Shown: piece after piece, positions 9,442 to 20,100 of the stretch
How positions within the stretch are numbered: the stretch's first letter is position 1
Layout of the letters: each line of letters starts with the position of its first letter
Source of the DNA: Dipteris shenzhenensis
Taxonomy: Eukaryota > Polypodiophyta > Polypodiopsida > Gleicheniales
Assembly (NCBI GenBank): GCA_047967505.1
Contig: CM106541.1
DNA: 64,000 bases
Strand: one strand, 5' to 3'
Notes under the pieces: model-generated
Databases searched by the model: none
What the model was told of the DNA's origin: nothing
What the model saw: the letters and a program-made list of their open reading frames with translations, nothing else
Made by a program: the position numbers and the translations under genes

Positions 9442-9993
9442 TCAGTGTCGTACAAGACCATCGTACTTTTGTGGGAGAATCCATATGCACCTTCGTGCTT
9501 GATTCTCGTTGGTGATGGTGATGCCAATCGCAGTCATCTGATCACGCATATTCTTCACCCTGGTGATGAACTTCTCTGTTGCTTCAGACGCAGACAATTT
9601 CTCGTTCATGAATTGAGTCTCCAGATTTTGAATCTGTGTCTGATTCATGGTCTCGTACTGATTTTTCAAGACCGTCCATGCCTCCTCCGCTGTGGTGACA
9701 TGTCGAATTAACGCCATGATGGAATCACTCACACTGCAGACAATAGAACACAGCGCATGTGCATTTCTTCTTGTCCACACGAGAATCTCATCCGTAGTTG
9801 GTACTATCTATTGTTCTGCATTGGCTGGATCTGGTCTCACAACCGGCCTCACGTCCACCCCAGTAGCAGTGTCCCAAAGCTCATATGCCCTTAGGATGGT
9901 CTTCATCTTGAACTTTCAGAGTGGATAGTTAGAGCCGTCCAACTTTTCGCTTTCGCCGAACGGTGGGATTCGCAGTCTTGCGGGCTGGGCCAT
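9442..9993 (-). pseudogene. Copia-1 gag (UBN2-type)
   Basis: ATG at 9993 (- strand) begins MAQPARLRIPPFGESEKLDG and continues SNYPL-stop-KFKM, where Copia gags have Trp; TGG has become TGA. A second stop (TAG) follows Q in the next segment. The downstream part is a typical gag helical domain: AEEAWTVLKNQYETMNQ, LETQFMNEKLSASEA, FITRVKNMRDQM. It packages RNA in the virus-like particle of active elements. Confidence 0.85.
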
Positions 9994-10050
9994 CTCTCAC
10001 AATCTGCTCGCAAATAGAAACACTCTACCAAATCTTCTTGCTAGAGTCCA

Positions 10051-10063
10051 GGCTCTGATACCA
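10051..10063 (-). other. Primer binding site for initiator tRNA-Met
   Basis: On the - strand TGGTATCAGAGCC directly follows the LTR. This is the standard plant Copia sequence complementary to the 3' end of initiator tRNA-Met. It fixes the element's orientation and the inner LTR border. Confidence 0.95.
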
Positions 10064-10786
10064 TGTATGAAAACAATACAATGTCTGTGCTCAACAGATA
10101 ACAGGATCTCGTATGCAAGAGAGAAAAGCAGATAGTATGGAGAATCAAAAATTTGATTACTATAGAGCTGATACAATAGATGGCGCTGCCTCCTAGCCGT
10201 GCGCTCCTTTGAAAGAAGCTTCGATGGCAAGCTAGAAACAATAGAGGACGGAGGCTCGATGCTAAGGCATCAGGGTTCCTGTAGCCAGTGATGAAATGGA
10301 CTTCACGGGCTTGCTCTTATATAGCCAGCAGTCGTAGTTGGTTAGACCCTATTAGGTGACCGACCCAGTCCGCCCAAAACGGTCGACTGAGGGTCGGTCC
10401 CGAAATAGGCCACCGACCACACGATAGAACCGGTGCACGAAATAGAGCAACTAACTTACGGTTTTCGTTCGGCCCACAGCCATCCGAGATCATATGGGAC
10501 TCCAAACGGGCCCCGCAACTTGAGAGTGGGTTGCCTCGAGAAATACTCCATCTACCCTCAGTGCGGTCAGTCAAGGGATGGCTTCCCGCACTTGCATGTA
10601 GCCTAGTTGGTAGTGTGCCAACTCCGTCCAGCCATCAGGCCACACATGGCCCCCATCTGGTGTTTAAAGCAGGACCTACTGGATAACCGAGCTACTCAAA
10701 TGCCTTCTCCTCATATGGGGGGGCTTACAAGTAGAGTTAGCTGGCTCCCGCGTAGTTACACGAGAGTGGAGCATTGATATCTAACA
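10064..10786 (-). repeat. Copia-1 5' LTR (723 bp)
   Basis: On the - strand it starts TGTTAGATATCAATGCTCC and ends TTTTCATACA next to the primer site, giving TG...CA termini. The outer border is inferred from the TG dinucleotide and from the resumption of CACTA transposase sequence immediately beyond 10786. No second LTR is in the window, so no target duplication can be checked. Confidence 0.75.
10315..10325 (-). promoter_or_regulatory. TATA box in Copia-1 LTR
   Basis: CTATATAAGAG on the - strand, about 250 bp before the LTR's inner end, fits an LTR promoter that starts transcription toward gag. Confidence 0.6.
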
Positions 10787-10787
10787 T

Positions 10788-11583
10788 GCTCCAGAAGATG
10801 TTGCTTGCACCAAATACCATGCCCACATCAAGAGATGAAGTGAAGAAGATGCTGACAATGGTGGGTTTATGATACCATCCATGCTTGTCGTAATGATTGT
10901 ATTCTCTTTCATCGTGAGCGTGGAGATTTGGCTAATTGTATGGAGTGTGGGGAACAATGATATAGAGATGACTTGCAGGGTGAGCAGATCCCACTAAAGG
11001 TCTTGAGACACTTTCCCATCATTGCTAGAATATAGCGCATGTTCCGATGCAAATCCATAGCGGAGTTGATGATGGCATGCTACACAAGGCGAATGGAGAG
11101 GAGCCTCCTCTTGGTATGAAGAGGCTATCCATGTTTCATGAGCTTCCTTATTGGGGCCAATAGAGGAGGGCAAGAAAACTTGCACGCTATGAATAGGATT
11201 ATGGCCCCAAGTGCGTGTTCGTAAAGTTGTCCTCCCAAAAGCAATATGGATCCTCTCCAAGAGAGAGGAGGCAGTGGGTCAAGGCAGACATTGCCTCTTT
11301 TCAAAACACTAACAGGGTACATGCATTGCTTGAAAGGAGCATTTTCAAAGGACAATAAGCTTAGTGGGCTCAAGTTCCATGATTGGCACAAGGTTTTACA
11401 GGTATTCTAAGCTGTAGGATTAGTGTACCAATAATCGTGATGCATTAGTGTAACGATGATTATGTTATATTGTTGACATAACTTCTTTGTTGTTTGGATA
11501 GTTCATCCTCCCAATTATAGTGAAAGAGTGCTTACAAGAAGATGTTAGAAATGCTATATTTAAGATTAGTGGTATTGTGAGGT
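10788..11583 (+). pseudogene. CACTA (En/Spm) TNP2 transposase fragment
   Basis: Reads of the + strand match the TNP2 copy at 21.3-22.8 kb, starting at the same KMLLAPNTMPTSRDE-like block (10797). Further on come VLRHFPIIARI-like and FRCKSIAELM-like remains, then LSGLKFHDWHKVLQ at about 11360-11401 with a GT donor, and after an intron ILPIIVKECLQEDVRNAIF (from about 11507). Many frameshifts and stops make it inactive. The Copia-1 LTR directly abuts its left end, consistent with insertion followed by loss of the CACTA 5' part. Confidence 0.85.
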
Positions 11584-12127
11584 ATGCTTACTATCAACTC
11601 CAATTGATTACATTTTCTTCAATTTAAGTTGAATCAGGGATTTAAAAAGTACGTATTTTAAAATAAAAATATGTACTTTTCAACTAAAGATTGCATCCTA
11701 ATGCCGTAAATGTAAAAAAACACAGTTCTTTACACCGGCTATTGACGAGAAGACCATCGCGTGGTATACACTCTTACCGCACAGTACCATTACGAGAACA
11801 CCGCATGATAGCTAGCCATACCAAGCAATATCAGTTACCCCACATGGTCCCTCATCTATACTGGTAGTATTTATTAGGGCACTAGTAGACACTACTGGTA
11901 ACCTTCCTGTACCATGCAGTACGTGTCCAATCGGCACATGTGATAGCATGAATCGTCCGATTGGGAAGGATAAGAAATCATGTAAGTTGAGATACCACAC
12001 GGTACAAGAAGGTCACCGGTGGTGTCTATGACAAATCCTATAAAAGGACCCCATCCCCACCACTACTGCAATGCCAAACTTGTCGCTTTCTTGCTGCAAC
12101 TCCCGCTTCTACTTTTGGTGAGATTCT
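11584..12127. other. Non-coding stretch, no recognised feature
   Basis: Contains several GGTAC/GTACC-type short motifs (for example CACACGGTAC, GTACCATGCAGTAC) and no coding sequence. It may be residual CACTA internal DNA. Confidence 0.5.
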
Positions 12128-12237
12128 AGAGCTTTTAGAGTCGGTCAGTCGGGCCAAGTGATGACCCACCTTGGCGGGTCGGATTCATCTCGCCTGGCTA
12201 GCTATCACTAGGTTGTTTGGGAGAGGGAAAGAGAGGG

Positions 12238-12372
12238 ATTGAAAGAGAGAGAGAGAGAGAGAGAGAGGAAAGAGAGGGAGGAAGAGTAAAAGAGAGAGAC
12301 GAAAGAGAGGGAGAGTAAAAGGGAGAGAGGAAAATAGAGAGAGGGAGAGTAAAAGAGAGAGAGGGAGAGATG
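12238..12372. repeat. GA-rich simple sequence
   Basis: Imperfect (GA)n interspersed with GGGAGAGTAAAAGAGAG units; low complexity. Confidence 0.9.
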
Positions 12373-12832
12373 TTTGTTTATGTCTCAGTTAGGCTAGGAG
12401 ATGATCTGCTTCTGTCGATCGTACTCTCCTCACCTCGACTGATGTGTATAATAGTAAATATCAAAGCCAGGTGATGGCTCGCATTTGCCAGTCAGTTCCC
12501 CTCGCTTCGATCTTCTTATATATCATATCTATTTATTTACATAGGTGCCAGTAGAGCTAAGTTTTATTCGGATGATGGCCCGCTTTTGCCGGCCCCCGAT
12601 AAAAATCTTCCCAACCGGATGTGTGATTGGAAAAGCTGATCTAGATCATCTTGGTTATGTGATGTTGTTATATGTTTTCTGTTCTTACCTCCACTAATTG
12701 ATAGATTGACACTCGATAGTGACTTTACGGAATTCACTCGTAGTGATTGCTATAGTAGTAGATTATGCTGCAAGAAACGTTTATGATGTTGCATGTTGAT
12801 TTTGAGTGAAATTTAGCTCACACATGCATTGT

Positions 12833-12892
12833 GTATTTTGAATGTTCTTTATTTTGCATGTGTATTTTGAATGTTCTTTATTTTGAAGTTTG
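12833..12892. repeat. 29-bp direct duplication
   Basis: GTGTATTTTGAATGTTCTTT plus TATTTTG occurs twice in tandem, just upstream of the decayed kinase gene. The rest of 12.4-12.95 kb shows no coding sequence. Confidence 0.8.
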
Positions 12893-12953
12893 AGTGCTTA
12901 CAAAACAATTGTTGCATGCACTAGATCACTACACTATCTACACACCCATCTCT

Positions 12954-14247
12954 GATGGCAACACAAGAGTAGTCAAAGACTGAGATTGATCAGATGCTTT
13001 CCCATAAGACAACGATCGAGCACTTGATAGGATTGAGTGATGAAGAAATCCAAGCCCATGCAAGCTCAAAATTTCTATGTGATCAAATGATATCCCGAAT
13101 ACTTGACCTTCTTTATGTGAGCTGGCTCGGTTGTGGTTGAATGACACGGTTGGAGGTGAAAGTGATCAATTTATTCCTCGAGCATTTGGAGATCCAATAT
13201 GACAATGGGGATTATACGAGAAGGTGAGTGAACGGTAGCCTTGCCCGACAATGGAGAGGTGAAGCTTCCATTTTGGATGACTGAATGGAAGGTGTCACAG
13301 ATATCTAAATTTCCAAAAAACTAGAAGGGGAAAGTGTCCATCGGAAAGGCAATAGCCAGTGTCCTAGTCCATACACTTTCCACTGCAAGCATTGATGTTG
13401 CATGAGCCGACAGGCAAGGGAGGAGAAGGGAAGGTATTCAGGATACAAATTGTGGGTGTCTCAGGTCTTAGGCCAACAGAGTGGTATGCTGGCAAGAGGA
13501 GCGAGCAATAGAGACGATGCTCATGCTCATCTGGCACTAAAGAATGAGCTAGCGAATGATGAGAGTTGCTCATAGAGCTATCTGTCGAGTATTGGGGTAC
13601 TCACACACCCAAAATGTATGGGTTGTCACTCCCTTTTTGAATGGTGGAAGTGTGCATGATATGTTGATGTGTCTCCCACAACGATGTGGGACATATGTGC
13701 AATGGGTTAAGACCACACATCCCAGAGAAGAACATTGCTTTGACTGGAAATCTCCACTCACCAGGTTGCGAGCAAGGTTCTTTTGTTGTCATGCATTGTC
13801 CATTTGTGCTGCTATTGCCAGTGGTTTGAAAGCAGTTCACGAGCAAAGATATGCACACACTGATCTGCAAGCAACCAACTACATGCTGGACTTCACAACG
13901 GATTACATGTTTGTCCGAGTGGGGATTATTGATTGGGGAAGAAGCCTCCACTGGACCGAAAGTTGATATCCACAAGATCCAGATTTTGCTCCTCCCAGGG
14001 CATTTCTAGCACCGGAATTATATGCCAGTACTACTACCCGAGCAAATTCGAAGGGTGCATGGGCATCCAAGTCAGATTGATTTGCCGTTGGATAGCTATT
14101 TTGGCAAATTGCCAACTTTCTCATAGATGCTACAGATGCTTTCAGTGACAACTCCGTGAAGCGCGACGTTGCAATCAAGCTCTTGGTTGATTGTGGGAAC
14201 ACGCTTTGCAAGATTGACCCAAAGGAGCGCCCTTCCATGGCAATGTG
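12954..14247 (+). pseudogene. Protein-kinase-like gene, degenerate
   Basis: A possible N-terminal part starts at ATG 12954 (MATQE-stop-SKTEIDQML). The kinase part is clear from 13556: VWVVTPFLNGGSVHDML (hinge and GGS), then HTDLQATNYMLD in the catalytic-loop position (HRDxxxxN type, Arg replaced by Thr), then GIIDWGRS at the DFG position (DWG). After a frame change come FLAPELYAS (APE motif), KSD-stop-FAVG-stop-LFWQIANFL (helix F) and DPKERPSMAM ending at TGA 14245. At least three in-frame stops and several frameshifts separate the parts. The intact relative was probably a divergent Ser/Thr-kinase-like protein with many cysteines. Nothing links it to the neighbouring transposons apart from position, so it may be a captured or retro-copied host gene. 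Confidence 0.75.
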
Positions 14248-14517
14248 ACCCATATTAGGAAATGAAGACATGTTGTTGAATAAAAGCACTATGATTTCCT
14301 AAGTTAAATGTCTTTGAAAAATGTTAATGTGGATTTAAAAATGTGACAATTTGTCAGAGTTTGCCATTTTTATTTGTATAATTTAATCGATCGTGGTCAA
14401 TCCATAATTCTGTTAGTTAGATAAATTCTTATATGGTATGGTTGGTGTAAGCATGTTATAATTAAATGGTTCAATAACAAGTTGCTCACTCCCTCCCTCC
14501 CTCCCTCACAAGTCACC

Positions 14518-15039
14518 ATGGCATCCGCATTGCAACGTTCAATGCAAGTTTCATATGCATCTCAAGATCCAAGTGTGAGGGGAAAGCAAGCCATGAAGCA
14601 CATGATGGATGTCACTGATGCTACCCTCCTACCGACAAGAAGAGATGAGGCACGTGCAATTACAAATGCAAGCGTTTTTCATGATCCAAAAAGATGGAAA
14701 TTTAATCGCATCAATGCAATGGTATCCAACGATGACATTGCAGGGGTATGGGATTGCGGCGATGGCTCACATGGACGGTGGCCCATCAAGAATTGCTGCC
14801 ACCCCGTTATGAGGGATACTGCATACTATATTCACTGCATGATCAAGTCTGAGAAGCCTCATAGTGAGGCCATGTCACTTTACTTTGCAAAGATGTTATA
14901 TGCAAAGTTTGTGTTGGGAATGCCTGTAGATTTTGCTAAGAAACCCAAAACACGGGGCAAAAGGCCAACGAAACCACAAGCCACCGTTGTTCCCATTGTT
15001 GCAACATTGCCTACTAATGTGGGAAGCCCGACTAAGTAA
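14518..15039 (+). CDS. Unrecognised 173-aa protein
   Basis: ATG 14518 follows a CCCTCCCTCCC leader and begins MASALQRSMQVSYASQDP. The body has HFMMDVTDA-like and FHDPKRWKFNRINAM segments and a Cys/Trp/Gly-rich centre (GVWDCGDGSHGRWPIKNCC). It ends in a basic, Pro-rich tail (KKPKTRGKRPTKPQATV). No domain is recognised. It lies 270 bp after the kinase-like remnant on the same strand and could be part of the same original locus. A chance ORF is possible, but length and composition favour real coding origin. Confidence 0.45.
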   Translation: MASALQRSMQVSYASQDPSVRGKQAMKHMMDVTDATLLPTRRDEARAITNASVFHDPKRWKFNRINAMVSNDDIAGVWDCGDGSHGRWPIKNCCHPVMRDTAYYIHCMIKSEKPHSEAMSLYFAKMLYAKFVLGMPVDFAKKPKTRGKRPTKPQATVVPIVATLPTNVGSPTK

Positions 15040-15152
15040 AGTACATGCCATTTTGTTACATGTCCATTGTTCTAGTTGTTATATCATATAGAGTGTATTC
15101 ATTAGCCATATTGTTTGCTTGTGTAGTTTTCGTGACTAGTTCTTAATTATAT

Positions 15153-15692
15153 ATGAACGTGCATGAAGTCGCAAAAGATGAAGGTGTAGAGGGCCCACAT
15201 GCTGAGGGCTCACAAGCTGCAACACAAAGTGGTGCGCGGGAAGATCTCACCTTTCCGAGCATCATAGTATGTGACGCAATGACTGAGTATCGGCGGGTGA
15301 TGAGCGAGAATGAGCACTTGCAAGTTGAAGTTAGTCACCTAAATGCCGTTCTCCAACAAGCCGGCCAAAGGCAAGACCACAAAAATGCCTACGAGGAGCA
15401 ATGCGGCATTGCCGTTGCGTATTCTTAGCAAGCGCGAGATGCACAAGACGTCCTCCAACCCATTGAAGATGGCGGCCATGTTCACAACTTGGATCCAAAT
15501 TTTGTGGGCTGGTAGCCAGAAAACCATCCACCCTTCCGTTGCACATCATCAGTTTCAGCTAGTTTTCCTGGCAAATACATTGAAAGTCAGGAATGCCTTC
15601 CCAACTTGTAATGCTCCCCAAGCCAAGCAATTATACGATGTTCTTGGCATTGGAGCAACATTTTCAGCAGATCCTTGGATGAGAAAACTATG
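15153..15692 (+). pseudogene. Unrecognised coiled-coil ORF, interrupted
   Basis: ATG 15153 reads MNVHEVAKDEGVEGPHAEGS and then a short heptad-like stretch (EYRRVMSENEHLQVEVSHLN). TAG at 15426-15428 stops it, but the same frame continues QARDAQDVLQPIEDGGHVHN and LDPNFVGW-stop-PENHPPF before more stops. Coding character beyond the stop suggests a decayed longer gene. No family recognised. Confidence 0.35.
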
Positions 15693-15699
15693 ATCCATT

Positions 15700-15965
15700 A
15701 TATTGTACTGCCTCATAAAGACATATACCAATTTTATTAATGGAGCTAACGCAATGCCTTTTTAATTGTTTTGAAATATTTAAGTAAATGTTGCATGAGT
15801 TGTTGCATGAGTGCTGGGTTTTTTCAAATCGATTATCCTTAAGGGTGTATTTTAATTGTCTTGAAATACTTAAGTAAACGACATGCGACTTTAATATTGG
15901 GTTTATTCAAATCAATTTTCACATAAATATCCAAGGAACCAACAATCGATCGATTAAGAAAATCC
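15700..15965. other. AT-rich non-coding stretch
   Basis: Holds two partial copies of TTGTCTTGAAATACTTAAGTA-like sequence (about 15768 and 15858); otherwise nothing. Confidence 0.5.
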
Positions 15966-15994
15966 ATGATGAAAATCATTCTCAAATTTCATTA

Positions 15995-16330
15995 TAATTC
16001 ATCAAAACCATGCCACGTTGTTAGACCACGTGGTGCCATCTCATCAAGGAGATGTGACATCACTCCTTGCCATGTCACCTTACATTGCCACACGTGCTGC
16101 CACATGTGCCACCTCATCATTCCACATCATGAGCCATGTGATCACACAATGCCACCTTGGCATACCTCCTCAACCTTGCCACATCACCAATCCCTCCACC
16201 TCAATTTGCCATGTCAATCTACCACCTCATGAATGCCAACTCATCATGCCACATCACCTTTCAATGTCATGGAAGAGACTATATTACCACATCATGACCA
16301 TGCATGGTGCCACATCAGCCAGATGTATAC
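15995..16330. repeat. Degenerate CCACATCA/TGCCACC-rich low-complexity tract
   Basis: Irregular repetition of TGCCACATCA, CATCATGCCAC and CCATGTGATC-like words over about 330 bp. Long open frames here are a by-product of the repeat. Confidence 0.8.
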
Positions 16331-16357
16331 ACATGACGATGTGCAAGGCATAGAATA

Positions 16358-16543
16358 CCTCGATTAAGGTATATGACCTGCGTGAGGCATACAATACCTC
16401 GATCGAGGTATATGACCAAGGACACCCAGGGATACCTCGATCGAGGTTTATACATGCATAATGCATTCAATACCTCGATCGAGGTATATGGTTTGATCGA
16501 GGTATATGATCTAGGCTCTGGGCATAGCAGACCTCGATCGAGG
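16358..16543. repeat. Cluster of CCTCGATCGAGG palindromes
   Basis: Perfect 12-bp palindromes lie at 16397-16408, 16435-16446, 16473-16484 and 16532-16543, with degenerate copies at 16358-16369 and about 16494. Most sit in the wider palindrome ATACCTCGATCGAGGTAT. Two consecutive spacings are 38 bp. The cluster lies just upstream of the left transposase gene. Confidence 0.95.
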
Positions 16544-16555
16544 TATTTGAAGGTA

Positions 16556-16621
16556 CAAAACTTAGCCAATTAGTTTCAATCTTAGCACCAAAACTTAGCC
16601 AATTAGTTTCAATCTTAGCAC
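16556..16621. repeat. 33-bp tandem duplication
   Basis: CAAAACTTAGCCAATTAGTT and the following bases to TTAGCAC occur twice in a row, between the palindrome cluster and the transposase gene. Confidence 0.9.
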
Positions 16622-16683
16622 CTCTCCACCAATAATAATGAAGAGCAATCTAAGAGCAATCTAGTAGACGTGAAAGATGTAGG

Positions 16684-19600
16684 AAACCCCCCCCAAATCT
16701 CATTGACGAGGAGCACAAGCGGAAGGCTCGTGAGCACAAGAGAGCCTCTAGAGCTCGAGCTCACGCTGCCACCACTGATCCACCTCCACCTCCACCTCTA
16801 CATCCCACCTCCACCCCCACCTCCACCCCCACCCCCACCTCCATTGTCCCCCCATCCTCATCCGCTCCCCTACCTCTAGCCTCCGCCCTTCCCCTAGCCA
16901 CCTACATTTTGGCCTCCACCTCTACCTCTTCCCCCTCCACTCTCCCCCCTCCCCCTCCCCCTCCCCCTCCCCCCGCTCTGCTTGGCGCCTCCCTTCCCCC
17001 GTCCACCCTACCATCTCCCATTGATCCCCTTGCCCCACCTTGCAGCAGCAGTGTTGCTTCACGACGTGACTTGCCGAAGTCCACTATTCGTCGTCGTACT
17101 AGCAAGATTGTGCAGTCTTTTTTTTGTGACCTCACGCCAGCTTTGCAGTCTTCTCTTCTCATGTCCCTGATTGATCACCCTGACTTGGTAGAGTGTAGGA
17201 GGCTTGCTGGTCTTGGTGCACATAGAGATAGGGTTGTATCTAGCGAGGTCCTTAGCAGTGTTCGACGTTCCTATGCTTCTATTAAGCATAGAAACTCTAG
17301 TGATGCCTTGGCAGCACGTCGTGCTATTGTGGCTGCCATTAGTAGACCTCATATGATAGGCCATGTGCATACCGCTTCACGTCTTCTTCAAATTGCACCG
17401 CGCACATTGCGAGGAGGCATCATTAGGAGGCAGAGTCTAGAGGATAGTGAGACTGATGCTCTTTGGGCTTCGAGTGGTCATGCACCTTGCAGCGATCGAT
17501 TATTGGATGATTCCACTAGGTCCTTCATGCAACAGTTTTGGGAGGAGCATTGTAGAGCATCCCCGGTGTTCAAGAAGGCATTGCAGAAGAGGGTGTCACG
17601 TGGTGTGTACATTGAGCATGGTGCATGTTTTTTGGAGTGTACCCAGACTGAGTTGTACACTCAGTTTGTAGAGGCACACCCGGAGTTCAAGATTGGGCAG
17701 AGGTCATTTGAGCAATGCAGGCCATGGTTTGTGCGATGCTCTCAGGAGCGCGACACATGCTGTTGTCACTACCATGTGGATTTTGGATTGATGTATGACG
17801 TATTCCGTTCCCTTGATGGTCATAAGGGAGTGGTTCCTACTAGCCCTCGCGACTTCATTCATTCCATATTGTGTACACGAGATGGTGATGCTTTATTCCT
17901 TTCCCTTGATTGTGTGGAAGGCACGTGTACTTTGTGTGGTGACTTTGCTAGAGTGCCACAAGTTGCACTAGATACTTGTGATGTGCAGATGGTTCGTTGG
18001 CAGCAGTATGAGTACTGTACCTTGACATTAGATGGTGGTGCACAGTCGAGGAGGTTGCAGCTTGTGGGGAAGGAGACACCACGTGTTGTATTCATTGACA
18101 GTTTTCGAGGGAAGCTGTACCGCTACATACGCCACTCGCACACTGCGAAATGGGAGGATCATCAGTTCCGTGCATGTTTGAGGACATTTCCTACAGGGGT
18201 GGTTGTCTCAGTGGTGGACTTTGCGGAGAATTACACCTTTGCACCACAGCATGAGATCCAATCGGAGTATTATTTCTCCGAACAGGTGACGTGTGATTGA
18301 GTATTGATTTTTTCGCCGCCTCATTATATTGAATTATTTCAATTGTCATATTTTTTTTCAATGCCATATTGCAAGTTGCTATATTTGTGCACATTAGCTA
18401 TCGTCATGCACAGGCTCATGTGGATGGCATTAATAGCACCATGGACTCACGTGTCATTGTGCGAGAGTATCACTTCTACATTAGTGATGATCGATCGCAT
18501 GATGCCCATTTTGTGCAGCATTGCTTCACTTTGCATGCTAGTTTCTTGAGGGATCATGGTGTCACATGGCAGTGGCACTGGATCTGGTCAGACAGCTGCG
18601 GTGGGTCAGTTCAAATCCGCTAGACAGTTTTATTGGTTCTGCAGATGGCATCGTGAGATAGGCATTTCGATCACATGGAGCTACTTCGAGATAGGGCACG
18701 GTAAGGGAGAGCACGATGGTCCAGGTGCTTGCATGAAGCATGCTTTGCGTCGATACCAGTTGTGTCACAGTGCCGATCGCTTCAAGGATGCACATGATGT
18801 GGTGCAGTGGTGCGGCCAGCACTTATCCACTAGTGTTACCTCCTCGTTTCAGTCGCGTGACAATAGGGTGGTGAGCCGGTATTTTTGGTGCGTGGACATT
18901 GGGAGTCTTGATCGGTCTAGGCCTTTTGATTGTCAGGATCTTTTCTCCACCATTTAAGATCCATGACATGGGCTTGCTCCTTGCAGTAAAGGCATGGAGA
19001 TTTTGAATTACCTCCTTTGCTTATGTTGAACATACATTTGATGGTCTTGAGGTCCCCTGCCATATGCCAATCAACTTGGAAATCACCCTTGCCTTCAACA
19101 TGAAGTTGCCCTCCTTGAACCTGGTTTTTTATGACTTCTAGTATTTTGGTATGGTGAAACACCCAAAACAAGGTTTGGTGGTCCTCTATCTTTACCTACC
19201 ATTAGGAAGAAACTATATTGAAGCATCTAGATCTAATAAATGAAATCAAATAGCAATATATTTGAAAAATGAAAGTTGATGCTTACCTCAAATGCTCCCA
19301 ACCACCAAATATGTTTCTCAGATTGTACACTAAAATGCTTTGTTTTCTCTAGTGATTGATGTATCAAGTGCCCTATTCATAAGTGTGATGGTCACTGTTT
19401 CAATCTTTTTCTCTTTCACAATTTCAGGTGGATTATTACTTGTTACGATGCTCTATGCTGAAGAGTGTGCTGAATGAGGATACAGTGGATGGGCATGGGA
19501 TGCAGTTCAATGCTCATAGCATGATCATAGGTGGCCACTATTTTCAGCAGATACAGAGGCGTGGTCGCTATATTGAGTTCCAGGAGTACATGGCGGATCA

Positions 19601-19760
19601 GGAGGCATACATGTATTCTAATCTTGTTGTTGGGATCAAGATTACTTTGAGTCGTGTTCGCTCTCGCAAGGCGACGTCCACTCCACAATGGCGCCTTGCA
19701 ATGGCGGATCACGAGAGCATACTTGCAACTATTGGCATGAGAGCTGATCCTGAGGAGTAG
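16684..19760 (+). pseudogene. DDE-type transposase, left copy (family not assigned)
   Basis: Exon 1 (about 16684-18285) encodes a basic N-terminus (KRKAREHKRASRARAH), a Pro-rich stretch, then a body with RSFEQCRPWFVRC and CCCHYHVDFGLMYDVF (Cys/His cluster, possibly zinc binding). It ends in VVDFAENYTF...EIQSEYYFSEQ, where the Asp is the likely first catalytic residue. A GT-AG intron joins 18285 to 18414. Exon 2 carries FYISDDRSHDAHFV and WSDSCGG (likely second Asp). One extra G near 18600-18604 then shifts the frame to GQFKSARQFYWF, HGKGEHDGPGACMKHAL and beyond. The part after FDC (18933) is replaced by a foreign insert, and the last exon (19428-19760) resumes VDYYLLR and GGHYFQQIQRRG. The right copy (39.3-40.4 kb) lacks the frameshift and insert but has its own stops. 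This architecture is a DDE transposase; I cannot name the superfamily with confidence. Confidence 0.7.
18958..19171 (-). pseudogene. Inserted fragment of another transposase-like gene
   Basis: The - strand encodes KNQVQGGQLHVEGKGDF, VDWHMAGDLKTIKCMF and SKSPCLYCKEQAHVMD, a pattern (aspartate block then CxxC) typical of the catalytic region of a different transposase. It interrupts the left DDE transposase exactly where the right copy is continuous. A ~470-bp replacement spans about 18940-19427. Confidence 0.55.
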
Positions 19761-20100
19761 CACATTACGTATCATATTTTTTGGGATCATCAGTTGATCA
19801 GATTGATTTTTATTGGGTATCACTAGTTGATTACACTTTTTTGTATTCGATATGTATAGGCTCACTGTGTGACCGTACCATTGTAATTTTCATGGAGTCA
19901 TATTTTGTATTTCACTATGATGGTTGTATACACATTCATACACATCATTGTATTAGATTCTATTTTATACATGATGTCTGATGTCTTCTCAATGGGATTT
20001 GTTGTGTTTGTAAAACAAAAAATTGTTTATTAGTAGTAATGTTGTAATTTGTTTTGTGCTTTAGGACATTTTAAAAACGTGACTAAGAAAATTCGCGCAC
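19761..20100 (+). other. 3' flank of the left transposase, shared with the right copy
   Basis: This stretch matches 39060-39360 in reverse complement almost base for base, so it belongs to the same mobile unit. No coding sequence. It joins the satellite array directly, as in the right copy. Confidence 0.8.

Larger units (their letters stand above)
8462..10786 (-). mobile_element. Copia-1: truncated Ty1/Copia retrotransposon with one LTR
   Basis: Reading on the - strand: 5' LTR (10786-10064), tRNA-Met primer site, gag (from 9993), CCHC knuckle, aspartic protease, GAG-pre-integrase domain and the start of integrase. Everything downstream of early integrase, including RT, RNase H and the 3' LTR, is missing apart from the inverted integrase scrap at 8412. 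Several Trp codons are stops (TGA or TAG), so the copy is dead. Confidence 0.9.

Noticed and set aside
16902-17162. Antisense ORF over the Pro-rich N-terminus of the left transposase
   Set aside because: Mirror of CCT/CCC repeats; no motif.
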